A stretch of 47,913 nucleotides of DNA from assembly GCA_001724175.1 (NCBI GenBank), contig MEDT01000047.1, positions 1 to 47,913 of the forward strand, written 5' to 3'. Positions 17,651-26,923 of this stretch are shown here, in pieces. Source of the DNA: Cytophagaceae bacterium SCN 52-12 (GTDB lineage Bacteria > Bacteroidota > Bacteroidia > Cytophagales > Spirosomataceae). Below the pieces are notes generated by a model. The model saw nothing but the letters and a program-made list of their open reading frames with translations. It did not search any database and had not been told where the DNA came from. Position 1 is the stretch's first letter. Every line of letters starts with the position of its first letter. The position numbers and the translations under genes were made by a program.

Positions 17651-18730
17651 ATGCATCCTGTTTTAGAATTACGGAATATTTCAAAGACTTACCCCGGGTC
17701 GGCCGGCAAGGCCGTCGAAAACGTTTCACTGGAAGTGGACAAAGGAGACATACTCGCTCTTGTCGGGGAAAGCGGCTCGGGGAAAACCACGCTGCTGAGA
17801 ACGATCGCAGGCCTTGAGCACCCCGACGAGGGATCGCTCATATTGTCGGGCAACGTCATCTCGGAAGGCAGAAAGTCTGTCCCGGCCTATCAACGGAATA
17901 TCGGGATGGTGTTCCAGGATTATGCCTTATTCCCGCATATGACCATCGCCGGGAATGTAGGCTTCGGCCTAAAAGGCAAAAGCGAGCAGGAAAAAAAACA
18001 GATCATAGAGGAAACGCTCGCGCTTACAGGACTGGACGAGGACCTCGGCAAATACCCTCACCAGCTTTCGGGCGGACAGCAGCAAAGGGTGGCGCTGGCC
18101 AGGGCCCTTGCGCCCAGACCCAGCATTCTCCTCCTGGATGAGCCTTTCAGCAACCTCGATACGGTTTTGCACGAGCGGGTACGGGAAGACCTGAGGAAGA
18201 TAGTAAAAGCCACCGGCATCACCACCATACTGGTAACGCACCACACGCGCGACGCGCTGAGCATGGCAGATAAGGTAGCGGTGATCCACAAAGGCAGGCT
18301 ATTGCAAACGGATACCCCGCAAGCCATATACGCCGACCCGGTGAGCGGCTACGTAGCCCACCTGTTCGGCAAATACAGCTGCATTGCCTGCTCCAGGACC
18401 GGCGCAGGTCTCGATACACCCTTTGGCAGGCTCGCTGCCGGACACGGCATGAACGACGCGGGGAAGCCCTGGCTGTTTTGCAGGCCCGAGCATATCAGGG
18501 TCCTGGAAGAAACCGGCTCAGGCCATACGCCTGACGGTACCCTTGAAGGCAGGGTCGAAAATTCAACTTTCCTGGGTGACTACGTCAGGGTAATTTTAAG
18601 CGCCGAAAAAGGCGGGCAAAGCGCACAGCTGGTTCTTCACACCGACACCGTCTACCAGCCGGGCGCCCGCCTCCGGTTTAGTATCGGGTCTTTCAAAACA
18701 GTTGATTTTGGAGACATCGAAAAGGAATAG
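17651..18730 (+). CDS. Iron(III) ABC transporter ATP-binding protein
   Basis: A 359-aa FbpC/FutC-type ATPase. Walker A is GESGSGKTT (39-47), the signature is LSGGQQQR (139-146), and Walker B is ILLLDEP (159-165) with the switch His in LVTHHTRDA. A C-terminal extension of about 120 residues, including VENSTFLGDYVRVIL, is the TOBE-type regulatory domain seen in FbpC/PotA transporters. It begins one base after the permease gene. Its last 29 bases overlap the start region of the HTTM gene, which suggests translational coupling. Confidence 0.94.
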   Translation: MHPVLELRNISKTYPGSAGKAVENVSLEVDKGDILALVGESGSGKTTLLRTIAGLEHPDEGSLILSGNVISEGRKSVPAYQRNIGMVFQDYALFPHMTIAGNVGFGLKGKSEQEKKQIIEETLALTGLDEDLGKYPHQLSGGQQQRVALARALAPRPSILLLDEPFSNLDTVLHERVREDLRKIVKATGITTILVTHHTRDALSMADKVAVIHKGRLLQTDTPQAIYADPVSGYVAHLFGKYSCIACSRTGAGLDTPFGRLAAGHGMNDAGKPWLFCRPEHIRVLEETGSGHTPDGTLEGRVENSTFLGDYVRVILSAEKGGQSAQLVLHTDTVYQPGARLRFSIGSFKTVDFGDIEKE

Positions 18731-20021
18731 CCTTTACTCACTGGCTTTTTTCCGTTTTGTTTTCGGCCTCTTAATGAGCATCGCGCTCACCCGGTTCATC
18801 CTTAAAGGATGGATTTCGGACTTCTACCAGGCGCCGGGCTTCTTCTTTTCCTATTACGGCTTCTCATGGGCCTCCCCTCCCCCTGAACCGTTTCTGCACG
18901 GCGCCTATTATCTCCTCCTTTTCCTCGCGGTACTGATAGCGCTCGGGCTCTTTTTCAGGACCGCCATTGTACTTTTCTTCCTGCTCTTCACTTATACCGA
19001 GCTGTGGGACAAAACGGTTTATCTCAACCACTACTACCTGATCAGCCTCTTGTCGTTCCTGATGTCATTCATGCCTATGAATGCCGTCGCTTCGCTGGAT
19101 TGTCTCTCCAACAGGGGGCGCGGGCCGGTACGGAAATCAGGGGATTTCTCAAACCTCCTTCTGAAAATGCAGATCGGATCGGTCTATTTTTTCGGCGGTA
19201 TGGCAAAAATCGGGAGCGACTGGCTTTTTCTTGCTCAGCCGCTCAAAATATGGCTTTCGGCAAATGCGCATCTGCCGTTGATCGGCAGCCTGCTGGTTCA
19301 GCCGGTTACCGCGTATATGGCAAGCTGGCTGGCGATGATTTTTGACCTCTCCGCTCCTTTTCTCCTGTATTCGGACAGGACAAGGGCCTGGATCTATCCC
19401 GTCGTCATCCTGTTCCATGTCTTCACCGCGCTGCTGTTCCCGATCGGGATGTTCCCCTGGTTCATGTGTGTCTTTACGCTCATTTTCTTTCATGCCGGCT
19501 GGCATAGAAAAGTCATGACGTTCCTGTTTCCGGGCCCGCGTTTTCAGCCCGCTGCAGAAGACCGGGCGCCCGCCGCAACAACCAGGGGATTGGCTGCGCT
19601 TTTCTTTCTTTTCCAGGCGATAATGCCGTTCAGGGCGTGGCTCTATCCCGGCAACCCGCTCTGGCATGAGCAGGGCTTCCGCTTCTCATGGCGCATCATG
19701 CTGATGGAAAAGAACGGAACCGTCGAATACCTCGTCAGGGTAAAGGAAACCGGGAAAGAATTCGTGGTAAGCCCTTCCGGATTCCTGACCAGGCGCCAGG
19801 TCCACCAGATGAGCTTCCAGCCCGACATGATACTGCAGTTTGCGCATTACCTGCATGCTTTTTACCTGGACTCGGGTATCGGCGATACCGAGATCCGGGC
19901 CACCTGCTATGTAAGCCTCAATGGGAAATCAAGCCGGCTGCTGATCGATCCGCATACCGACCTTGCCGCCCAGGAAGCGGGGTGGCACAATAAAAACTGG
20001 ATAATAGAGGGTGTTGATTAA
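18702..20021 (+). CDS. HTTM / vitamin K-dependent carboxylase-like membrane protein
   Basis: A 439-aa multi-pass membrane protein of the HTTM family, homologous to the membrane part of vertebrate gamma-glutamyl carboxylase. The domain must start before SLAFFRFVFGLLM, and no ATG precedes that, so the start is TTG at 18702 or 18708, both inside the ATPase gene. Residues that align with functional sites of the human enzyme are kept: DKTVYLNHYYLISLL (His110, matching the NNH motif) and YFFGGMAKIGSDW (Lys169, matching the proposed catalytic base Lys218). The C-terminal half is more polar (RVKETGKEFVVSPSGFLTRR). The reaction in bacteria is not established. Its overlap with an iron transporter ATPase gene points to an iron-linked envelope role. 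Confidence 0.85.
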   Translation: MILETSKRNSLYSLAFFRFVFGLLMSIALTRFILKGWISDFYQAPGFFFSYYGFSWASPPPEPFLHGAYYLLLFLAVLIALGLFFRTAIVLFFLLFTYTELWDKTVYLNHYYLISLLSFLMSFMPMNAVASLDCLSNRGRGPVRKSGDFSNLLLKMQIGSVYFFGGMAKIGSDWLFLAQPLKIWLSANAHLPLIGSLLVQPVTAYMASWLAMIFDLSAPFLLYSDRTRAWIYPVVILFHVFTALLFPIGMFPWFMCVFTLIFFHAGWHRKVMTFLFPGPRFQPAAEDRAPAATTRGLAALFFLFQAIMPFRAWLYPGNPLWHEQGFRFSWRIMLMEKNGTVEYLVRVKETGKEFVVSPSGFLTRRQVHQMSFQPDMILQFAHYLHAFYLDSGIGDTEIRATCYVSLNGKSSRLLIDPHTDLAAQEAGWHNKNWIIEGVD

Positions 20022-20025
20022 TCGG

Positions 20026-20913
20026 CTACACCGCTACTTCATCCACATTCTTCCCCAGGCGGCGATCTTCCTCGATGGCCCGCTGCGCATTCTCGGCAGC
20101 TTTACTGTGCTTCCAGTTATGCCACTTTTTTCCGAGCGCCCAGGTCATGCCCTGATCTACAAATTTGTGACGTACCAGGTTGAAAGCGCCCCGCATAAAA
20201 GTGAGCGGCGAATCATTTGCCCTCAGCGCCAGGCTGAAGCCGCCGTCGACATAACGGATGTAGTGCCACCAGAGCGACGGGATAAAAATAGTCTCCCCGT
20301 GGTTGAGGATGGTATGATAGCCATGCAGGCCTCTCATCGCGGGGTACTTATCATAATCCGGATTGATCGGATCGACCTTGCTCATCACAGTGAACGGAAG
20401 CTGGTAAAGGCGCGGCCCCTGGTCGGGAGCATAAAGTATCACCTCCTTCCTGGTCTGGAACTGAGTTAAGAACACATTGGAGCAATCCATATCATAGTGC
20501 AAACCTGTGATAGAGCCCTCCCCCCCGAAAAAGACATATTTATACCCCTTCAGGAATCCGTCCATAATCGTAGGAAAGCGTATATCGTTTGCCAGCTCGG
20601 GCGCTTTCTTGAAAATGTCGAACAGGAACATCCGGAGATCTACCGGCCCCTGCTCGATCAAAGTCAGGTACTCCCCGAACGACATCACTTTTGCCGGTTT
20701 GAAATACTTGTCCGGATCGTGGATATGCTTGTCATACAACGGCACCTCTATATTTCCGTGCGTCTCACGGAGCCAATCGAATGTCCATTTCTGAACAGCG
20801 GGCCAATCTTTGACCAGGTCAGTAAAAACGACAGGGCGCTTGGGTTTAAGATATTCAGCGATGAATTCTTCGCGCGTCAGCCCGCTACGTTTTTCAATTG
20901 GAGTTAACTTCAT
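20026..20913 (-). CDS. JmjC/cupin-8 family Fe(II)-dependent oxygenase-like protein
   Basis: A 295-aa cupin-like protein of the JmjC/FIH group. N-terminal RPVVFTDLVKDWPAVQKW is typical of Cupin_8 proteins. The iron triad is visible: His and Asp in GLHYDMDCSN and the second His in IPSLWWHYIRY. A Lys in TRKEVILYAP is well placed to bind 2-oxoglutarate. Such enzymes hydroxylate protein or peptide side chains; the target is unknown. It converges on the HTTM gene with only 4 bp between the stop codons. A 10-bp perfect palindrome (20924-20933) lies just upstream of its ATG. Confidence 0.87.
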   Translation of the reverse strand: MKLTPIEKRSGLTREEFIAEYLKPKRPVVFTDLVKDWPAVQKWTFDWLRETHGNIEVPLYDKHIHDPDKYFKPAKVMSFGEYLTLIEQGPVDLRMFLFDIFKKAPELANDIRFPTIMDGFLKGYKYVFFGGEGSITGLHYDMDCSNVFLTQFQTRKEVILYAPDQGPRLYQLPFTVMSKVDPINPDYDKYPAMRGLHGYHTILNHGETIFIPSLWWHYIRYVDGGFSLALRANDSPLTFMRGAFNLVRHKFVDQGMTWALGKKWHNWKHSKAAENAQRAIEEDRRLGKNVDEVAV

Positions 20914-20923
20914 AGCTAAAAAC

Positions 20924-20933
20924 GGATTAATCC
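20924..20933. promoter_or_regulatory. Palindrome upstream of JmjC gene
   Basis: GGATTAATCC is a perfect 10-bp palindrome 11-20 bases before the ATG of the JmjC-type gene (minus strand). It could be an operator or leader element; chance is not excluded. The rest of the 228-bp gap shows no exact TAnnTTTG element on the minus strand. Confidence 0.3.
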
Positions 20934-21141
20934 TTTTATGAACATCAGCTTTGTTTAAAGTACCTGTAATTTGTTCAAGAGAGTTTTTTAGTATTCTTGG
21001 AATGATGCTATTTCAGGTGAAACACAACTAAAACAGGCAAAGTTTCAAAGTATTGGTGAAAAATACTAGCCTCTTTATCTAATCTTATTATAATTAACAG
21101 CAGCGTACCCCAACCATGCCCAGCCTGCTTCAGGAATATAT

Positions 21142-22260
21142 CTAAAACGACACGCTCCGGAACGAGGCCAGGTCGTCTGAAAATACGGTGAAAACCGCTG
21201 GATACCCGACGGCTACCTTACCCAGCTTATCCTCCAGGCCCAGCGCTGCTGCCGGCCGGAGCGTCGCCATTTCCACGGCTTCTGCCAGCGGGATTCCCAC
21301 TTCCCTTACCGCATTCACCACAGCCTCGGGAAGAGAAATTGCCCCTCCGGCAAGATTGCCTTCCGAATTGACATACCGGTCTCCTTCCAGCACTGCATCG
21401 AATTCTCCCCACCGGAACCTGGCTTTCTGCCGTCCCAGGAACAAAGCGTCGGAAATCAGCAGGAGCTTCTCTTTCTTCTGGCGGTAGGCGATCCGGGCGG
21501 CTGCATAGTCACAATGGATACCATCCAGAATAATGGGCGCGTATACATTTTCCGACTCGAAGACCGCTCCCACCAGGCCAGGCTCCCGGTGTCCGAATGC
21601 CGACATGGCGTTAAACAAATGGGTGCACAAATCGACATTGTTCTCAAATGCCTGCCTTGCCTCGGCAAAACTGGCGTTGGAATGACCGGCCGAGAGCATA
21701 ATACCTGCTTCGATGAGGCCTCTCAGCTGATCCGGCGTGAAATACTCCGGCGCCAGCGTCAGCAGCTTAAGGACTCCCTTTCCTTCTTCCTTCAGCGATT
21801 GAAGCAGCTCGTCTGCGGGCTTCAGAATAAAGGATTCGAGATGAGCTCCCCGTTTTTTAGGGTTAATAAAAGGCCCCTCAAGGTGTAATCCCAATATCCC
21901 GGCATCGGGAAACTCGTTCATAAAGCTCCTGGTCGAAGCGATCGCCTCCCTGATATTCTCCCATGGAGAGGTAATGCAGGTAGGCAATATAAAAGGGGTA
22001 CCTGTCTCGCGGCTGGCCGACAACATGTCCCAAAGCGCTTCCACCGTAGGGTTTTGCGTAAAGTGATGCTCTACCCCGCCATTGATATGGATGTCGATAA
22101 AGCCGGGAGCGAGGTTGTCGAATACGACTGCTTCCTCCGGCACCTGGCCGGTATCTTTCACGGGTATAACGGAAACAATAGTTCCTTCCTCTACGCCGAT
22201 CAGGCAGTTTTCCTGCCCGCTACCACCGGTAAAAATCTTTTTGGCTAAAACAAAAGGCAT
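21142..22260 (-). CDS. nagA: N-acetylglucosamine-6-phosphate deacetylase
   Basis: A 372-aa cytoplasmic amidohydrolase that removes acetate from GlcNAc-6-phosphate in amino-sugar recycling. Visible motifs: DIHINGGVEHHF after the N-terminal strand domain, LHLEGPFINPKKRGAH (Glu metal ligand), SAGHSNASF (His), CTHLFNAMSAFGHREPG (His), and LISDALFLG with the catalytic Asp. Length is normal for NagA (about 380). It starts 4 bp after the stop of the 102-aa CxxC protein, so the two are probably cotranscribed. No nagB is present in the window. Confidence 0.95.
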   Translation of the reverse strand: MPFVLAKKIFTGGSGQENCLIGVEEGTIVSVIPVKDTGQVPEEAVVFDNLAPGFIDIHINGGVEHHFTQNPTVEALWDMLSASRETGTPFILPTCITSPWENIREAIASTRSFMNEFPDAGILGLHLEGPFINPKKRGAHLESFILKPADELLQSLKEEGKGVLKLLTLAPEYFTPDQLRGLIEAGIMLSAGHSNASFAEARQAFENNVDLCTHLFNAMSAFGHREPGLVGAVFESENVYAPIILDGIHCDYAAARIAYRQKKEKLLLISDALFLGRQKARFRWGEFDAVLEGDRYVNSEGNLAGGAISLPEAVVNAVREVGIPLAEAVEMATLRPAAALGLEDKLGKVAVGYPAVFTVFSDDLASFRSVSF

Positions 22261-22264
22261 ATCG

Positions 22265-22573
22265 CTAATAATGCAATTTTCTGAGAATGGCTTCGGATCT
22301 CGAGTCTATCTCGGATGCATTTCCGGTTACTAATATACCTTTTACGCCCGTTTTGGACGCTATCCCGTAAACAGTCGCCTCATCTCCCGGATCGCTCATC
22401 CCTTCATACCGGTATACTTCCTCAACGTCAAATTCTTCATGGGTAAATTGTCCTGCCCCGCATATCAGGCAGTTCTCTTCGAGATTAAAATCATGAGTAT
22501 ACCCCTTCCTCCTCAGCTCATTGATAGCCTCAACCACCGTCTCATAATGATATTCGTTATTCCGTGCTCCCAT
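22265..22573 (-). CDS. Small conserved Bacteroidota protein with CxxC
   Basis: A 102-aa soluble acidic protein. NEYHYETVVEAINELRRKGY followed by HDFNLEENCLICGAGQFTH matches a Bacteroidota-wide family that databases often label phosphoribosylpyrophosphate synthetase; nothing in the sequence supports that label. The CLIC motif could bind metal or be redox active. The C-terminal half (EATVYGIASKTGVKGILVTG) looks like an alpha/beta element. It lies between the ketosynthase (58 bp) and nagA (4 bp). Function unknown. Confidence 0.75.
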   Translation of the reverse strand: MGARNNEYHYETVVEAINELRRKGYTHDFNLEENCLICGAGQFTHEEFDVEEVYRYEGMSDPGDEATVYGIASKTGVKGILVTGNASEIDSRSEAILRKLHY

Positions 22574-22631
22574 AATGATCTTTACGATTTATGAAATTAA
22601 ATATGATTACGCTATAAAAAAATGACCCCTG

Positions 22632-23855
22632 TCATTCTTTCCATTTTCTTACGATCAGCGTGGAATTGGTGCCTCCGAAACCGAAAGAATTGGATACAAA
22701 TACATTTATATCTGCCGGGCACGTCTCGGCTATGATCCGGATCTTTGCGGAATCTTCATCAGGCGTCCCGAAATTGATATTAGGAGCTATAAAATCTCCC
22801 TCCATCATCAGCATGGAATAGACGATCTCGCTTGCTCCCGCCATCCAGCATTCATGACCCGTCATCGATTTCGTGGAGCTTACCGGCACCCTGTCCCCGA
22901 ATATTTCATAGATCGCCCTGGCCTCCGATGCGTCGCCCACCGGGGTGGAAGTAGCATGAGCATTGATATAATCTATATCTCCGGCCGTAACATTCCCCTG
23001 CCTGAGCGCCATGCTCAGCGACCTCAGCTGTCCGTCTATATCAGGGTTCGAGATATGATCGCCGTTAGACGAGAAGCCGTAGCCGATCACTTCCCCGAGG
23101 ATCAGGGCTCCTCTTTTCCTTGCCGATTCGTACGACTCCAGGATCACAGTTGCCGCGCCGCCGCCGGGAACAAGCCCGTCGCGGTCCTTGTCAAAAGGCC
23201 TCGACGCCCTGACCGGGTCGTTTTCCCGGAGCGAGAAAGTGCCCAGGCCGTCAAAGCTGGCCATGGCATAGGCATTTATTTCCTGCGCCCCGCCGCAGAT
23301 AATGCGCTCCTGCAGTCCCTGCCTGATCATTACGAACGCCATACCGATCGCGTGCGACCCCGAGGCGCAGGCTGCGCTCAACGTGAAATTAACCCCCTTC
23401 AGCCTGAAAATCGTGGCGAGGTTCATATTGACGGTGCTGTTCATATTCTGAAAAATAGCACCGCTCCCGATCAGGGTCGTATCCCGCTTCTCCTTGGTCT
23501 TGTCTATGGCTTCCACAACCGAAGCTGCCGTGCTGTCGTTACCGAAGATAATCCCGGTTTCATACTGCTCCAGGAATCCTGCGTCCATCCCGGCACGGTC
23601 AAGGGCCTCGATCGTAGACATATAGGCGTACATCGCAGGCTGGTGCATCCCGATACGCTGCCTGCGCGAAAGCCTTGCCTTGAGGTCGGGTTCCGGCACA
23701 TAGCCGGTAAGCCCCGAGCGAAACCCGAAATCCTTGCGTGACTGGTCGAGGATAATCCCGCTTTTTCCCGCGTATAACGATTTCTTGACTGTTTCCAGGT
23801 CCTGGCCCAAACAGGAATAGATACCGATACCCGTAATAACAACCCTGTGATTCAT
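22632..23855 (-). CDS. Beta-ketoacyl-ACP synthase (KAS I/II type)
   Basis: A 407-aa condensing enzyme. I start at the ATG at 23855 (MNHRVVITGIGIYSCLG), the usual N-terminus of the family; the longer frame depends on a TTG. The Cys-His-His triad is complete: AACASGSHA (Cys), NAHATSTPVGD (His) and STKSMTGHECWMAGA (Lys and His). The GGGAATVILE and FGFGGTNSTLIV glycine loops are also present. It could extend fatty acids or serve a polyene pathway; the absence of ACP, ketoreductase or other polyene genes nearby favours a free-standing FabB/FabF-like role. It follows polA by 42 bp on the same strand. Confidence 0.9.
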   Translation of the reverse strand: MNHRVVITGIGIYSCLGQDLETVKKSLYAGKSGIILDQSRKDFGFRSGLTGYVPEPDLKARLSRRQRIGMHQPAMYAYMSTIEALDRAGMDAGFLEQYETGIIFGNDSTAASVVEAIDKTKEKRDTTLIGSGAIFQNMNSTVNMNLATIFRLKGVNFTLSAACASGSHAIGMAFVMIRQGLQERIICGGAQEINAYAMASFDGLGTFSLRENDPVRASRPFDKDRDGLVPGGGAATVILESYESARKRGALILGEVIGYGFSSNGDHISNPDIDGQLRSLSMALRQGNVTAGDIDYINAHATSTPVGDASEARAIYEIFGDRVPVSSTKSMTGHECWMAGASEIVYSMLMMEGDFIAPNINFGTPDEDSAKIRIIAETCPADINVFVSNSFGFGGTNSTLIVRKWKE

Positions 23856-23897
23856 ATCTCTGCTTATGTCGGCAAATCTCAAACCGGTTAAGAAAAA

Positions 23898-26732
23898 TCA
23901 GTGCGCTTCCAGCCAATTGTCCCCTACGCCGATGCCCGTAGCCATTTTAACGGGCAGCGGGACGGCCAGCCGCATCAGCTCGTCTACTTTTTCCGACAGG
24001 TAGGGAATTTCGTCCCTGTGCGCATCAAAAACCAATTCGTCATGCACCTGCAGGATCATTCTCGACCTCATATTTTCCTTTTTCAGGAACTCGTGAATAT
24101 TGATCATTGCGACTTTGATCATATCTGCGGCAGATCCCTGGATCGGCGCATTGATGGCGTTCCTTTCAGCAAATCCGCGGTTGGTCTGGTTCCTTGAGTT
24201 AATGTCCGGCAGATACCTTCGTCTTCCCAGGATCGTTTCCACGAAATGATTTTCACGTGCGTCGTTCACGACCTTATCCATATAGGACTTTACCGCCGGG
24301 AATTCTTCAAAATAAGCCGAGATGATCCCGGCTGCCTCCCCTCTCGGGATGGCAAGCCGCTGGGCAAGCCCGAATGCCGAAATCCCGTATATGATGCCGA
24401 AATTGACCATCTTGGCTTTCCGGCGCATTTCCGGGCTCACCTCCTCAATAGGTACTTTGAATACCTTCGACGCGGTGCTGGCATGAATATCCTGGTTCTG
24501 GTTGAAAGCTTCCATCATGGTTTTGTCACCGCTGAAAGCGGCCATGATCCGCAGCTCGATCTGGGAATAGTCGGCTGAAAGGATCCTGAAATCGGGGTCG
24601 CGCGGAATGAAAGCCCGCCTGATCTCCCTTCCGCGGGGTGTCCTGATGGGAATATTCTGAAGGTTCGGATTGTTGGAGCTCAGCCGGCCTGTAGCCGCTA
24701 CGGCCTGGTTATAGGAAGTGTGGATGTGGCCCGTATGCCTGTTGATCATCGACGGCAGGGCATCTACGTAGGTCGATTTCAGCTTTTGCAGCTCGCGGTA
24801 ATCCAGGATCTTCCGCGCTATTTCATGCTCGTTTTCAAGCCCCGACAAGACTTCCTCACCCGTAGCATACTGGCCTGTCTTGGTTTTTTTCGGATTTTTG
24901 ATAAGCTGCATTCTTTCAAAAAGTATTTCCCCGAGCTGCTTGGGTGAGTTGATGTTGAAGGGGCACCCCGATAGCGCGTAGATCTCTCCTTCCAGCCTGC
25001 GGATATCGCCTTCCAGCTCTCCCGACATTTCCCGGAGCGCCGGCAGGTCAACCTTGACGCCTTCCATCTCCATATTCATCAGTACTTTTACCAGCGGCAT
25101 TTCCACTTGCCCGAACAGCTTTGCAGCACCTTTGCTTTCTACTTCCGGCATCAGCTTGTGGTAAAGCTGTAGTGTAATATCGGAGTCTTCGGCGGCGTAT
25201 TCGGCAATGGCGCTCAGCTCTACATCTCTCATGTTCCCCTGCGAGTTACCCTTTTTACCGATCAGGGTTTCGATAGACACAGGCGAATAGCGCAGATAAT
25301 GCTCGGAAAGAATATCCATATTATGCCTTTTTTCGGGTTCCACCAGGTAATGGGCCAGCATGGTATCCGAAAGCTTGCCTGCTACTTCAATGCCGTAGCG
25401 GGCAAGCACCTGCATGTCGTACTTGATATTCTGGGCTACCTTCCCGATAGAAGGGTTTTCAAAAACCGGCTTGAAGCCCGCTACCAGGGCTGTCGCTTCT
25501 TCGCGATCGGCCGGAACGGGTATATAAAACGCTTCGCCGGGCAGGTAGGCGAATGAAAGCCCCACCAGCTCTGCCTCCAGCGCATTCGTATCGGTAGTTT
25601 CGGTATCGAAGCAGATCAGGTCCTGCATCAGCAGGTAGGAAAGCAGGCTTTCGCGAAGCGCAGGGGTATCGATGATATGATAATGATGCCGGGTATTGGA
25701 AATTGTGCGCAGCGGGAGCACCGCTTCGGTTTCCACCGGGAGAATCTCTTTTGTCCCCTCACCGGCAACTGCGGGTGCAGGGCCTGCAAAAAGATCGAGC
25801 TGGTTGGCAGGCGTCTTCGAAGCGACAGGCTTAGCCTGGTAATCCTGCGACAGCGGATCGTCTCCCAGCACCCTCCTGCGAAGCGTCCTGAATTCGAGCT
25901 CATCGAAAAGCAGGCTTACTTCCTCCCGGTTCACTTCGGAGACCTCCAGGTCTTCGGCGCTGAACCCGACCGGCACATCGGTATCGATGGTCGCCAATTG
26001 CTTCGATAAAAGGGCGAGATGCGCGTTTTCAATTATTTTTTCTCCCAGCTTGCCCTTGACTTCCGAAGCATGCTCAAGTAAAGATTCCACGCTTCCGTAC
26101 TGGGCAATGAGCTTTTGCGCGGTCTTCTCGCCTACGCCCGGTATCCCCGGGATATTGTCTACGGCGTCGCCCATCAGCCCCAGCATGTCCACCACCTGGT
26201 CTATGCGCTCTATCTGCCAGCGCTCGAGTACCTCGCTGACCCCGAGGACTTCCGCGCCTTTTCCCAGGAAAGCCGGTTTATAGATATAGAGGGAAGGCTC
26301 TACAAGCTGTCCGAAATCCTTATCCGGCGTCATCATGTATACTTCGAATCCTTCCCTTCTTGCTTTCTTGGCTATCGTGCCGATGATGTCGTCCGCCTCG
26401 TACCCGTCTTTGGTCAGGCAGGGTATGTTCATGGCCCTCAGCAGTCTCACTACATTGGGAATGGCAAAAGTAATATCTTCCGGCTGGGCCTCCCGCTGCG
26501 CTTTGTAAGCTTCGTACTGTATATGCCTGAATGTCGGGGCGGAGGTGTCGAAAGCGACCCCGATATGAGTAGGCTTCTCCTTCTGAAGCACCTCCAGGAG
26601 CGTATTGGTGAACCCGAATACGGCGCTGGTATTCTGACCTTTTGAGGTTACGCGGGGTGCTTTGATAAATGCAAAATGGGCGCGGTAAATCAGCGCCATC
26701 GCATCCAAAAGAAAGAGTTTTTTATCGGCCAT
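23898..26732 (-). CDS. polA: DNA polymerase I
   Basis: A 944-aa three-domain polymerase. The 5' nuclease occupies about residues 1-290 (GYEADDIIGTIA, then VDMLGLMGDAVDNIPGIPGV). The 3'-5' exonuclease is about 350-540 and keeps its acidic motifs: CFDTETTDTNAL, VAQNIKYDMQVL and YAAEDSDITLQLY, so proofreading should be active. The polymerase domain carries motif A (LSADYSQIELRIMA), motif B (RRKAKMVNFGIIYGIS) and motif C (LQVHDELVFD). It acts in Okazaki fragment processing and repair. It is transcribed divergently from the collagen-like lipoprotein across a 191-bp gap, in which I see only a near-match -7 element (CATATTTG) on the minus strand. Confidence 0.97.
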   Translation of the reverse strand: MADKKLFLLDAMALIYRAHFAFIKAPRVTSKGQNTSAVFGFTNTLLEVLQKEKPTHIGVAFDTSAPTFRHIQYEAYKAQREAQPEDITFAIPNVVRLLRAMNIPCLTKDGYEADDIIGTIAKKARREGFEVYMMTPDKDFGQLVEPSLYIYKPAFLGKGAEVLGVSEVLERWQIERIDQVVDMLGLMGDAVDNIPGIPGVGEKTAQKLIAQYGSVESLLEHASEVKGKLGEKIIENAHLALLSKQLATIDTDVPVGFSAEDLEVSEVNREEVSLLFDELEFRTLRRRVLGDDPLSQDYQAKPVASKTPANQLDLFAGPAPAVAGEGTKEILPVETEAVLPLRTISNTRHHYHIIDTPALRESLLSYLLMQDLICFDTETTDTNALEAELVGLSFAYLPGEAFYIPVPADREEATALVAGFKPVFENPSIGKVAQNIKYDMQVLARYGIEVAGKLSDTMLAHYLVEPEKRHNMDILSEHYLRYSPVSIETLIGKKGNSQGNMRDVELSAIAEYAAEDSDITLQLYHKLMPEVESKGAAKLFGQVEMPLVKVLMNMEMEGVKVDLPALREMSGELEGDIRRLEGEIYALSGCPFNINSPKQLGEILFERMQLIKNPKKTKTGQYATGEEVLSGLENEHEIARKILDYRELQKLKSTYVDALPSMINRHTGHIHTSYNQAVAATGRLSSNNPNLQNIPIRTPRGREIRRAFIPRDPDFRILSADYSQIELRIMAAFSGDKTMMEAFNQNQDIHASTASKVFKVPIEEVSPEMRRKAKMVNFGIIYGISAFGLAQRLAIPRGEAAGIISAYFEEFPAVKSYMDKVVNDARENHFVETILGRRRYLPDINSRNQTNRGFAERNAINAPIQGSAADMIKVAMINIHEFLKKENMRSRMILQVHDELVFDAHRDEIPYLSEKVDELMRLAVPLPVKMATGIGVGDNWLEAH

Positions 26733-26923
26733 CAGAGGTTTGTAATGAATTTTTCCGGATCTCGCAGGGTACTTCCCAAACCGGCGGGTGCCCTTTACGT
26801 AAACTCAAATATGAAACATTTTTTGTTAAAGTCTTTAGGAATTCGGAAATTTACTGCCCTTTTAAAAGTTGCTGAAACAACAAGCGGCTTTAGTCTTATA
26901 TTACCCCCTTATTGACAATATTC

